From assembly GCA_025667525.1 (NCBI GenBank), contig CM046878.1, positions 403,861,275 through 403,925,274 of the forward strand: a stretch of 64,000 nucleotides of DNA, in the 5' to 3' direction. Within the stretch, counting starts at the first letter, position 1. Every line of letters begins with the position of its first letter. Below, piece after piece: positions 34,120 through 45,399 of the stretch. The position numbers and the translations under genes are program-made. The notes below the pieces were generated by a model, which was not told the DNA's origin, did no database searches, and worked only from the letters and a program-made list of their open reading frames with translations. The DNA comes from Glebionis coronaria (lineage: Eukaryota; Streptophyta; Magnoliopsida; Asterales; Asteraceae).

Positions 34120-37100
34120 TGATGGTTGATGTTTTTACGTCTTTTAGGAAAAAGAGCGTAATTAGGGTAAGCACGACGATTTAGGAAAACCGTGTATAAA
34201 TGACCCTAAAATGAGTTCGTTCTCAAGGAGGCTATTGTGTTATGTGTGTAATGATTTGGATTAACTTTTTGATTTTATTTGTGAGAAAGAAAAATAGAAA
34301 TGGGATAAGAAGAGAATGACGGTTACGATGTCGAATTAAACTAAGACGAAAAAAAGTGTACACGTAAAACCGTAAAGAGCACCAAAATTAAAATTTTACC
34401 CTAAAAATTCCTAAAAATCACTAAAAATCCACTAAAATATTCTAAGGGTTTATAAAAAATCCAAACTTGCCAAAACCTTTTAATTAATTAAATAATGACT
34501 TTTTAATGCTAATTAAAGCCCTAAAAATCAAAATTAACTAATAAAAAGTCCAAATAAAGATCTTCAAGTTTGTAAACCTTTAAAATAACCTAATTAAGCT
34601 AAAAAGTATTTTTCAAAATTTTAAAACCAATAAAAACTATTTTTAAACTATTAAAAACTATTAAAAGCTAATAAATCTTAAAATAATTCTAGAAAATAAT
34701 TGGAAAGTCCTAAAAATATTTAGAAAGTTGCAAAATTCCTAATTAAGTGTATAGAATCTAGGAAAAATATAAAAACTTAGAAAATCAGACTTTTAATTTT
34801 TAATAATAAAATAATATTAAAATATTAATAAAAATCCTAAAATCCTAAAAAATTCTAAAAAGTTGCAAACTAGCTTAATTTAACATAAATAACTCAGAAA
34901 TGAACTTGAAATTACCTAAATACCCTTAATGGGCCTAGAAAATGGGCTAAACCCAATACAGATCCTTAATGGGCCAAATTTAAGCCCAAAATGAAAAAGT
35001 GGCCCAAATAAGCCCAAAAAGAACTACTTGACTCAAAATTTGATTTTAAACAAATTTTTCCAAAGGCTCAAAAGCTGAAAGTGTGAAATAAGCTAGCTTA
35101 TACCAAACAGCTTATTCTTAATGGGCTTTTTGGCCCATTAAGCTATAAGCTAATGCCATAAGCTCAAATTTGACACACAAGCTTCTTTTTTCCTAAATAT
35201 GACTTCTGTAAAAAGAAATTTGAAATAAGCCCAAGGAATAAGCCTGAAAATACAATAAGCAATCTACTGAAAACGACAAAATAGTCGTTTTTGAGTTCTA
35301 GGCCACCCCAAGAGCTGATTCAAGTTTCTAAAGCTTTTAAATGACTTAATTAAGCTATTTCAACAAAAAAATTTCAAATAAATTGACTCAATAAGCTGTA
35401 AAAAGCAAATAAGCACTTATGAAAAAGTCAAATAAGTTGGTTTTCTAGCAAAAAGTCAAAGTCAAAGTCCAATAAGTTCCAGTCTAATCAAATAGGTCAA
35501 ATAATGAAGATCTATCACAAAAAATAAGTTGTTGCAGGTCTGGATAAGCTAAAATAGCTTACTGATAAGCTGAGTACAAATTAACACTAGCAGGGGCTAG
35601 TTTTGGGTGTTGAGCAGTGGGAACTTTTCCCACTGCTTGACTTGTAGACTTTTTTGTCTTTAGTGAACTTTTTGGAGATTCAGATTTCACAAAGGCACCC
35701 AATTGATCATTGGATCAAAAGCAGTCAATAACAATCAAAAAATCACAAACACAATCACCCAATTGATAGAGTTAATTCTATTAAGCACCAGATATGATAC
35801 AGACATGAACAAGTAAGCAGATTAGGTTCAATAAGCACTTTTAGCACAATTCAGCCAACCAAACTCAACCAAATGCATACACAAGCTATATGAAACTTAA
35901 ATAAGCAAGTCTAAACAGGTTTCATGCAATGATTCAATGTTTTAAGCAAGATTCAAGCTGATGAATGTTACCGATGAACACTAACACATGCAGTTTTATA
36001 CTTTGCTGATGTATTTGACCAACAAGCCAGATTCAAACACTCAAATCTCTAAGATATGTTATGATAACAATGACTTAACAGCTTATATCCCTAAACATGC
36101 ATAACCCCTAGGTTTTCCCAAAATTTTAGGTCAAAAACAGTCAAACTCAATAAGTTATAGCACAATCTTTGATTTCAAGGTTTAAGTCCAATAACTTGCA
36201 GCAAAATACTCTCAAACAAATGTATGACAGATTACAAACACAAACAACACCTTCTAACAACACAATAACCAATTATGATTCCAAACAGGTAATCCCAAAC
36301 ACCCCTTTAACTTTTCAATCCAAAAATTAAACAAGTATAAGTGTGATTCAATTTACCAAAGGATTAAACTAGCATACTAACAACATTAACATGCAAGTTT
36401 AAGCAGATTCAAGCCAAGAAATCAATCAAGAACACAAGTAGAGCACCAATGCACCAAAAATCCAAAATTTATCAGATTTTTAAGGTTTTAAGACAAACCT
36501 CATGGATGTACATCCACACCCACGAATTTATGATCTTATGTGCTAGCAAGAACAAGCACAAGCTTCCACAAATAACCCTGCTAAGATTTAACAAGGTTAG
36601 AGGCACAATATCAAAATCAGAAAAGTAAAAAGCCTTGATTGATGCAACCTTGTTACCCAACACTTGATTATCCCCAAGTTATAAACCTCACCACACCTTG
36701 ATAACACAATATCAGGATGTTATGATAAGCCCTATAGCCCAAGAATTCCAAGGTTTGAACAAGAACTTAGCAAAATATCAAGCTTGAAGGAAAAATGCAA
36801 ACTTTTGCACTCTCCTTAAAAACAGGTTTTGAGATTCAGAAATATCAAACTAAGAACAATAATAAGCAGATTATAACAATGGCACTTGAGCTTTCTTCAA
36901 CATTTCAAACACATTTCATTAAAATTGAAAAGGATTTACAGAATAGTGAACAACTGAAAATTATAGAGCAAAAACAAATGTAGAGACCTAAGGCCTTTAT
37001 ATAGGCATACATGAACTAGTTAAGAGCTAAAAAACGTAAACCCTAATAGCTGTGATCTCCCAAAATTTCCCTTGGAGCTTGTTTGAATTTCTTGGCTTCA

Positions 37101-38359
37101 TGTGACTGATCTTGTATTGTAGTGAAGCTGGCATGTGAAAAGTGTATCCAAGGGTCCATATTGAAGCTTAGAAATAAAGCTAAACAAAGTGTGTAGATTC
37201 GCTGGCAAAATTTAGTAGTATCCTCAAAAACGTGTGCAGGGCATGGACCATGTGAACTCTAGGGTGATGTGGCATGGGTTTTTAAAGTTGGGTTATGATA
37301 ATTAGCACCTTAATCATTAATCTGGAAAAGATTAAGGGCTAATTCATTGTAATTAAGAAATCCCCAAATTGTGTGATGAACATGAAGAACAGGTTTTTAA
37401 TCTGTTTTTAGGGGTGGATTAGTTTAAAAAGATGTTTAGGAGCCAAGGTTAATTTATTAATTAACCCCGGTGAGTGGAAGGGTGAGGTGGAGGAAAGGTG
37501 AGTTGTGATTGGTGGGTTGGAGTGAGTGGGCTACGTGGCAAGTGGTGGTTGGTCTAGGTAAGTATTGTTGTCTGCCCCATTTAACCCCTTATCTTTATCA
37601 AACCTTTCACTTGCAAATAAATTCGTCCAAACTCCATTTCCTTTGTATTTGAAGTTTACTTTTTCACACTTTTGCCCCAAAATGTTTTGCAATGTATTTT
37701 CAGGGGTATTTCTTGCCAATTCTTGATTCTTGAAGGACTGACTTGGTATTTTCTTCAAGGAAAAAGGTCTAAGCTTGTATGATTGACATTTTGGAGGACT
37801 GAAATTGCCAATTCATGTTTGATGAGGGACCATTTTTTCCAAATCTTCAAAGTTAAGGGTCCTTTTTTGTAATTTTGGGATTTTCAAAGGACCAAACTTG
37901 TAATTTCTTGTACTCTAAAGGACTTCATGATATATTTGACTTTGTGGAGGATAATGGTTGATAATTTAGCTTTGTTGAGGGGCTAAACTTGTTAATTCTT
38001 CAAAGTGGAGGGCCCTTTTTGTAATTTTGATAAACTTTAGGGACCAAACTTGTAATTATGAAGATACAAGGGTATAAAGTGTCAATTCTTCCATATTGGA
38101 GGACCCTTCTTCATAAATCTTCAAGTCTTCAAGGGTTTTCTTGGGAAAATTCTTCATTTAGGGCTTGGTTCATTGTGCGGCTTCGTTTCCCGTGTTCGTT
38201 TTTGCATGATTCTTGTGATCTTTTGTCATTTTCTCAATATCCGTACCTAAAAGACACAAGCAACAAACACAAGCATATATATATTGGTATTTTGATGATA
38301 TTTAATGCATTTTAAGCCCTTTTTGGACAATGGGACTATGTATAAAAGCAGTCTCATCA
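34120..38359 (-). repeat. Gypsy1 5' LTR (right copy)
   Basis: It is 4240 bp and collinear with 5946-10171, with small indels and roughly 3% differences in the stretch compared. It has the same AATAAGC and TGGGCC clusters and the same hairpin near 35120-35142. It ends at the Copia2 gag with flanking gtttc. Confidence 0.92.
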
Positions 38360-38364
38360 GTTTC

Positions 38365-41300
38365 CATGATAAATTTGATGATGCCTTAGACCCTTGTTCC
38401 TTAGATTTCAAATATCTATTATTACTTGGTCTAACATAAGGTCTGACAGATGCTAGTTGTGGCATTTGCATGTTAGACTATGATTAAACCCCCATCAATA
38501 TTATGTTTTATTGATCAACCATTTATAATGGTGATTATATGAAACCCTAATGGACCCTAAACCCATAAACCGGGCCGGGCCATACTTATCTACTAATACT
38601 CCCCCGCAGTTCGAGCGGCGAAATCGCGAAAGCTCGAACTGGAGTAGTAAACTAGAAAAGAAACTAAATAAAACATAGAATATAAACATTAATAAGGCCA
38701 TGCACTTCCGATTATCTTCCTAAACTTCAACCAAATCAACACAAATCCATAAAGCCTTGCACAACCTCTGATTCTTCTTCATAAACGTCATATGTGGGTT
38801 GTGACCTTTGCACAAACATTCCACTAAATAGACAACCGTGTGGATTTGTGACCTTTGCACAAATCACCAACATAAAAGATGAAACAAAAGAGTTTAGTTA
38901 TTTTATAAAATTGAGCGATAGATTGAAAACTTTAGAACAAATAGATCGAAGAAGCATACCAAAAGACAAACAATAAAAACAAAACAAATTACTTTTTTTT
39001 AATGAAAAAGAAAGGAAAAATTTTGAAAAGAAAAAAAAACATAGATCTGATGACAAAAGTGTCTACCATCAACTTAATAACATCTGATTAAAGTCACTTC
39101 GTAATGTCCACAACAGCATAGGCGTCGTGTATGCACATTCTCGGAGACAAAAACCAATTATTATAAAAAGAAAACACCATGTGTAGCGGTAAGGGTTTTT
39201 GATGGTTAAGTGACACTCGGTGATAAGAATTAACGACAACATAATGATTTTTTTTTAACAGTGGAAAGGAAAAAGAATGATAAGGGATCGGTATGATATG
39301 TGAACAACGGAAGTGTTTTAGGGTTTTAGGACCGAGGTATGGCCTGATACCATGTTAGACTATTATTAAACCCCCATCAATATTATGTTTTATTGATCAA
39401 CCATTTATAATGGTGATTATATGAAACCCTAATGGACCCTAAACCCACAAACTGGGCCGGGCCATACTTATCTACTAATATTGCATACCAAACCTAGAGT
39501 TGTCAGCCGCTTGATTTCCCCTATCAGTGGATAGATTGTTTTTGTTAGTGGCTAAATTAGGGTTTGCAACAGGAACCTACTGTCTGTTAGACCAAGTGTT
39601 GGTATTTAGAAAGGGATTTTCTCCATGGGTATTATCTCCCTTAGAGAAGAAAGGAGTTGGTCTAGTGGTCTGTGAACTTGGGTGGACAAAAGGTCTAGGG
39701 TTGACCATAGTTGACCTATTGTCAATGGATTGGGTGTATCCACTGACACAGTTATAGGCCAGATGAGAAAAGCTCCCACATGTGTAAGATGCCTTTTTAG
39801 ATACAAACTTATGTCTAGATTGATAAAAACATGTCCCATTTACACTAGCTTGACTTTGAGGTGACCTACGTTTCCTATACATCTCTACATATTTAACACT
39901 AGGTTTGCTTTTTGTTGGTGAGCCAAGATTAATATGTTTACCAGTGTTAGGGTTAGTCACAACAATGGGCTTAAGATCTAAAGAATAATCACTAAGCATT
40001 CCACCCTTAACAAAAAGAAAAGGGTTGGCTACTTTCCATTGTTCTAGGTCAGTCACCTTTTTCTCATATTCCTTAACTGGACTTAGCACACGTGGTGGAG
40101 GAATAAATTTCTTTTCTTGAAACTCTGGTAAGCCATTCCAAGATAATTCCTTTTTTTGAACACCATAGAAATTTCCTAGGGGGTGGAACAACAACATAGT
40201 CTTTCAGTCCAATCCCAGACAAGTCATTATGGTTTCCTTGCTCACTAACATACTTTTCTAGGGTTTGACTAGCCTTTTCAAACTTTACAATTTTAAAACC
40301 CATAACCTCTTTAGACTTAATGACCTCATCTAACTTTAGTTGCAATTCAGCCTTAGACTCTATTAGATTTGCTTTAAACTCATTGCTAAGTTTTAAATCA
40401 CTTTCTAAAACACTGATTTGATCCTTAAGATCGAATTCCATTTTCCTATATTCTTGCACCATCCCATCTGATTGTGAAAGCACTTTTTTGTAGTTGGTTA
40501 ATTTGGTGTCAAGATCTAGTATATCAGATTTTAATTTTAACACCTCTCTGTTTTGGTTTTCAGTATTTTGCCTACAACCTTTACTACAAAAAGCATCATC
40601 ATATACCTCACTATCTTATGAAGATGATGATTTGGCCATAAGAGCAAAGTGAACATACTCTTCTTCCTTTTCAGCAATCAAAGCTTTATTCTGAACAATT
40701 TATTTCTCCGTAAAGATCCAGTCCCAACCAACACCATGAATGCTCTGCATGGATACCATGGCTTTTGGCTTAGCATCTTCAATCTTGATGGTTCGATTTG
40801 CACCCTGTCCTCCATCATTCCTAAGTGGAGACTTGCATTCTTTCTTGAAGTGACCCATTCTATGTCAACTGAAGCATTCAACTTTGGATTTATCATATCC
40901 AGCAATTTCATTGTTGTTGAATGTCAACCTTTTACCAAACTTATTGTAAAACCTATTGGCTCGTATACTGCTAAGAGTCATATTCCACTTAATTTCCATC
41001 TCTTCAAGTTTATCATCACTTATTTGCTCAAGATCTTCAAACATGACTGGAGAACCATTAGGAAAAGAAACAATATATGCACACACATTATCCAAGTCAA
41101 TTCCAGCTGGTTTGAGACTTGATGACCTAACATTGTATGTCTTAATGGCTGTTGAAGACAATCCACCGACATGTGAATTTAATCCGTTGGCATGAGAAGT
41201 ATTTTCAGTGGGTGAAGAGTCATTATGAGATATGAAAGCCATGCTCCTTGAGGTTGATTTGCTTGCATATTTTAGCAAGGCCTCAGGTTCCATAACCTTC

Positions 41301-41968
41301 AATTGGTTGTATATGTCATCAAACGAGTTGTCCTTGTAAGCCTTAGTAGCAAGGATAGACTTAGCTTGAATGTCCCAAGCTTCACTAAGGGCTCCAAGAA
41401 ACGTAGCACAAATATCCTCATCTTCAAATTCAGTTCCCATGAAAGCCAACTTGCTAGTGATATCTTGAAGACGACTTCTAACATAACATAGCTTTTCATT
41501 TGGAAGAACCTTAAAGATAGTAAACTCCGTTACCAGTTGCATTTCCTTTTGTTTAAGAGTGTCCTTATTACCACCATAAGTAGTTGCAAGGGCTTCCCAA
41601 AGAGCCTTAGAAGATTCATACATTCTAAACATATGTTAATCTTTTGTACCAAGAGCCAGTTTAAGAGTGGACAAGGCCTTCATATCATTCCTTCTATTAG
41701 CTATCTCAGTAGCTGAAGTAGCTCTACCATCTTCAGGTCTGGCTAGAAATTCATTCCTAGTCTTGCCAACTGTTTTTTGTGCTCATATAGCTTCTACAAT
41801 CTTCTTTTCCTTGTCAAATTGGTTACCAAACTTAATAACCTCCTAGAGAACATAATTGTCAACTTGGAGATATTGTTCAAAGTTGAACTTCCATAGTTCA
41901 AAGTTGTCGGGGTCTAGCATGGGTCTAGTAAGTGGAGATTCTGTTGTGCTCGAGCATGCTCCAGACAT
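38365..41968 (-). pseudogene. gag: Copia2 gag, broken by stops, a TRIM and Gypsy1
   Basis: ATG at 41968 (MSGACSSTTES) follows the leader. The UBN2-type Gag domain reads ELWKFNFEQYL and MYESSKALWEALATTYGG, but stops occur near 41842, 41790 and 41638. The first zinc knuckle (near 40860) has a stop in place of its second Cys (CFS*HRMGHF). A coiled coil follows (40543-40250), then a second knuckle, CGSFSHLAYNC, near 39760. The TRIM interrupts it at 39480/38471, and reading resumes with MQMPQLASVRPY and ends at Gypsy1 (38364). Overall it is collinear with Copia1 gag but clearly older. Confidence 0.88.
38471..39480 (-). mobile_element. TRIM (miniature LTR retrotransposon), 1010 bp
   Basis: Two 128-bp terminal direct repeats (38471-38598 and 39353-39480) differ at only a few bases. 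The 5-bp duplication ttgca is perfect (38466-38470, 39481-39485). On minus the first LTR ends CTAACA and is followed at once by the Met-tRNA primer site TGGTATCAGG (39343-39352). A polypurine tract, CTGCGGGGGAG, precedes the second LTR (38599-38609). The interior of 754 bp has no coding capacity. LTR ends on minus are TA...CA rather than TG...CA. It must have been mobilised by another element's proteins. Confidence 0.92.
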
Positions 41969-42065
41969 GGTGTTTTTAGAGTTTTGAAAGATTTAGGGTT
42001 TTGAACGATTTAGGGTTTTGAACGATCTAGGGTTTTGTGTTCTTTTGATCAAAGTTCCTCAACAA

Positions 42066-42077
42066 GCTCTGATACCA
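42066..42077 (-). other. Copia2 primer-binding site (initiator Met tRNA)
   Basis: On minus TGGTATCAGAGC lies 2 nt from the LTR end, as in Copia1. Confidence 0.9.
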
Positions 42078-42079
42078 CT

Positions 42080-42567
42080 TGTTGATCCCAAAATTAGATC
42101 GGTTTAGCTTTGTATTAGCGAGAATAAATCAAGTGTAATACTTAGAGAAACTTTGTGTTGAATAACAATCTAAGTATTATGCGGAATTAATACTTAGATC
42201 AAAGAACAAAACAATATTACCAAACTTTCAACTTTTGATTAATATCAAATGGCGTATAGTTACTATTGAAAGTGTTATCAAACATAAACCCTAAGGTATC
42301 CTTTTCTACATATAAGGATCCTTGAATATAAAGCTAAACATCAACTATTTTAGGAAGATATTAAAAGATAAACATAACAAAATACAATATTCTTGTACAT
42401 CTTCCTAACTTAAACAAACGTGAATTGACTTTTAGCAGTTAACAAGTCTTTACAGTGGCTTTATTCTTCTTGACTGTGGCTATTCTGTCACCGGCTTGAT
42501 TGCACTTGTCAGTGACTTGATCCCATGTTTCAGCGGATAGATGTCTTAGTAAATTTTATTCCCAATA
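42080..42567 (-). repeat. Copia2 5' LTR
   Basis: It is 488 bp. On minus it ends TGGGATCAACA like Copia1, and its start reads TATTGGGAATAAA (TG changed to TA). The U3 part carries five motif copies at spacing 21, 15, 21, 21 (42452-42537). The overall sequence is clearly diverged from the Copia1 LTR. Confidence 0.85.
42452..42537 (-). repeat. 21/15-bp periodic motif cluster in Copia2 LTR
   Basis: On minus the copies read like ccgctga, tcactga, gccggtga, gccacagt and gccactgt. Their aligned ends on plus fall at 459, 480, 495, 516 and 537 (add 42000). The sequence is diverged from Copia1 but the spacing rule is the same. Confidence 0.7.
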
Positions 42568-43813
42568 GGACATTTTAAAACTTTTCTTGTTTTTCATAAG
42601 TGTTTAAGACACGAATATAGGTATCCGTTGGTGAGAATAAGAGTAATTTTTTACTCGACCAGGCGTGTTCCCGTAGCTTCATTCCTTAACTATATTAGGC
42701 TAAGTCTCATTAAATTGAGGATAAAAAATGATAGAGTAAATTATAAGTTACTATGCTAAAACGTAGAGTTTTCTTATTCTTTCAAAAACTCATGTGTTTT
42801 AATTGTTTGCTTTTTCTCCCAACGCTTGTATGTAAATAATTTGTTAATAAATATTGACTTAGCGGTTTAAACATTATTGTTCGTTTTTAACAAATTTTAG
42901 TAGTTTCAATGTAATTAAATTGGGAAGACATTTAAGATTCGCCAGCGTTACGGATTTGAAGTATTGGCAAACCGAATAATTGAAAGCTTGCCAATAATAA
43001 ATTTTTAAGTCATTCACCCAAAAATAGCAAAAATTCGAAGCTCAAAAGGCCGAAAAATAAATGTGAAATATAAGTGAATGGATTAGAAACTCAAAGCTTT
43101 AAAGATCCAAAATTACCTTTCGAGGTTGAGGATATACGTCTTTGGCCATAATAAACACCTCATGGCGAGGTTAAATAAAAGCCAAGGCAAGACCGAAGCC
43201 CTAAAAATCAGAGGTAAAACAAAGATAATAAAGCCCATCTGGGAGGGGGCATAATAAATTCTTGGTAATAAGTCAAATGTAAAAAATCCGTTGTTAAACC
43301 GTGTTTATCGAATCTTTCTTGTCGACTTAATTTTTTGACATCGTTATCTATTAGGAAAGGCTACTAATCTAATGATATTGCTTACACCGTTTTGACTTTA
43401 TTTCTAGACCATAATCTCTATTTACGCATAAGTAAAAAATGTATCATCGTGATCATTAAGAAAAAAATAAAATATAAGAGATACCCACTAGGAATAAAGG
43501 AGTCTAAGTACGTGATTAAGGCATATGAGTAGTGTTAGCATTACTAACTTATATGCAACAATGATATTGTTTCACGCTTAGCATAGAATTGAGTGAAAAT
43601 CAAGGACGACGATATTATTTCTATGAAGTATTCACGTGTTCTTATTCTGTGACCCTAAAAGTTACTTTTACGTGATGAAAACAATACATTATGTCCAAAA
43701 CGTATCTGTTAAGTTTATTTTCAATAAATGTTGAATAAAATGAATTTTGGAAGTGCTACGATACTTAACTCTAGTATTGGGTGAGGACACGGCAATGGCT
43801 TAGTATGTGGGAG
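42568..43813 (+). mobile_element. Gypsy3 3' UTR and polypurine tract
   Basis: Read on plus this matches the reverse complement of the Gypsy1 3' UTR (22486-23340, then 10172-10586) in order. It ends in TAGTATGTGGGAG directly before an LTR start (43814). Copia2 inserted at 42567/42568. No gene is seen; coding parts would lie outside the window to the left of Copia2. Confidence 0.8.
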
Positions 43814-45197
43814 TGATGAGACTCGTATTGTACATGTTTTCATACCCCAAAACGGACTAAAAACGGATAAAATATCATCAACAACGTCCCAAATATCCTT
43901 GTATTGTTGTTTGTGTATGTTCATGCATGTATATCGAGAAATGACTTGGGAATCAACAAATAAAGCAAAAACAAACACATGAAACAAAGTTGTACAAAAG
44001 AATCAGACCCCGATGTGGAAATTCCAAAAAAACCCTTGATGTTTTGAAGATGTACAAGATTGGTCCCTCAACAATTGAAGATTTTCATTTTATACCCTTG
44101 TAAAACTTAAAAGTACTAAAAGGGTCCCTGAAGTTTGTAGAATGTGCAAGAACAGCGCTTGAAGAATCAATAATATGCATTTTAAGTCCTTTTCCACAGT
44201 ATATCAAAACATAAGGACTTATTTTGCCATTTTGCAAAATGACATATAAAGGAAATCTGTCAAAAAGAAACAAGGACTTTTCTGCCATTTATGCATAGTG
44301 TGGGGGTCAAATCTACCACATTAAAACCCATTTACCCGTCAACTTTAACCCAACCTAATAACCAATACCCAATCCAGCCCAACAACCTAATCCTATTACT
44401 TTACTTGTTTTAGAAAATTGGCCCAAGATTTGAATTTACTAAAACGCGGTTAACAAGTTTATTAAACCAAAAATGGATTAAACAAGCTACTTTTTATCGT
44501 AAACCCTAACTCCCCACCTAATTTCGATCACTCATCAAAACATAGGGTTTTTCACCCAAACCTCCAGATTAACTATTCAACATCTCCCAAACACAACCAT
44601 GTGATCAACTTTGACACATCTCACTACATACTCTACACTATACCTCCCCTGCTACACCCTTTCAATAAAAATACAAAATGTGGCAGAAAGATGGAAGGCT
44701 GTGATCATTTCCCTTGCTCCCCACACTAATTTGATGGATCAGATCATCTTTACAACTGGCTACTTCACAAGATGGCAGAGATCACATGTATCACTCTTGA
44801 TGAAAATTCAAAAACGGATCAAGAGCATCTTCATAGAATATTTCCAGGGTAGTTTAGGCCTTTCATGTATTAGGGTTTTGAGCTTCTTGAAACTTCTCAC
44901 ATGTAATATAAATAGAGATACCATAGTGTAGCAGAAATTTGTTCCAAAACTTTGTAAACCTCTTTATTTGTATAGTTAAAGTAAATTTAGAGCCTTGCAA
45001 ATTCTTGTGTTCCACTTTTATTGCTTTCTTTAAATTTCTGCAAGTTTAATTTTTATGCAAGTTACTTTTCAGTTTTACCAAAAAAATTTAAGCCTTTATT
45101 AAGTTTTGGGGACTCAATAGGTTATAAGCTATCTTATGTGTTTATGGTGACAACATAAGCAAGTAAGCGAAGGTTATAGCTTATTGTCAAACTCTCA
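43814..45197 (+). repeat. Gypsy3 3' LTR, probably partial
   Basis: It starts TGATGAGACTCG after the polypurine tract and shares phrases with the Gypsy1 LTR (ggtccctcaac, caagggtataaa in reverse, TGGGCC words), but is much diverged. It runs about 1.4 kb and ends near actctca, where a TGTAACATACCC sequence begins. Either the LTR is short in this subfamily or it was cut here. No gene is seen. Confidence 0.6.
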
Positions 45198-45394
45198 TGT
45201 AACATACCCATTTTTCACATATAGCAGCGGAAGCTAATCTAGGGTATTACTTCATAGAACACAAGTCTTAATAATAGAAAACAATTCAAAAGAGTGTTTA
45301 AATCAACTTTCTTTATTTATCATTCAAAATTAGAGTTTTACAACATGAGGTTCCCAAAATCTATAACAATAATTTCAAGCTCGTGTCTCTGCCT
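45198..45394. other. LTR-like remnant, left part
   Basis: The sequence opens TGTAACATACCC and is interrupted by Gypsy2, whose duplication gccat is at 45395-45399. The right part resumes at 54412. The family is not identified. Confidence 0.4.
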
Positions 45395-45399
45395 GCCAT

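Larger units (their letters stand above)
5946..38359 (-). mobile_element. Gypsy1: Athila-like Ty3-gypsy element with two nested insertions
   Basis: Long LTRs flank the element (5946-10171, 4226 bp; 34120-38359, 4240 bp). On minus each starts TGATGAGAC and ends AACCATCA. An Asp-tRNA-type primer site sits next to the right LTR, and a polypurine tract next to the left one. The internal order on minus is leader, gag, protease-RT, RNase H-integrase and a 3' UTR without genes. Target duplication is gttta/gtttc, inside Copia2 gag. Removing Copia1 and the solo LTR leaves about 16.8 kb. The last 310 bp of the two LTRs differ at about 9 places by eye (about 3%), so Gypsy1 is older than the Copia1 inside it. 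Confidence 0.9.
2591..42567 (-). mobile_element. Copia2: SIRE-like Ty1-copia element, split by later insertions
   Basis: Two blocks that look like separate Copia fragments are one element. The gag reading on minus runs from 41968 down to 38365 and stops at the Gypsy1 border. It resumes at 5945, where the next codons line up with the intact Copia1 gag C-terminus (the stretch ending in the SMTCN/SVTCN-like motif). The Gypsy1 borders carry a near-perfect 5-bp duplication, gttta (5941-5945) and gtttc (38360-38364). The 5' LTR (42080-42567) and a Met-tRNA primer site are present. The 3' end lies beyond the element inserted at 2590. The right flanking 5-mer is ggaca (42568-42572); its partner is outside the window. 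Confidence 0.85.
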
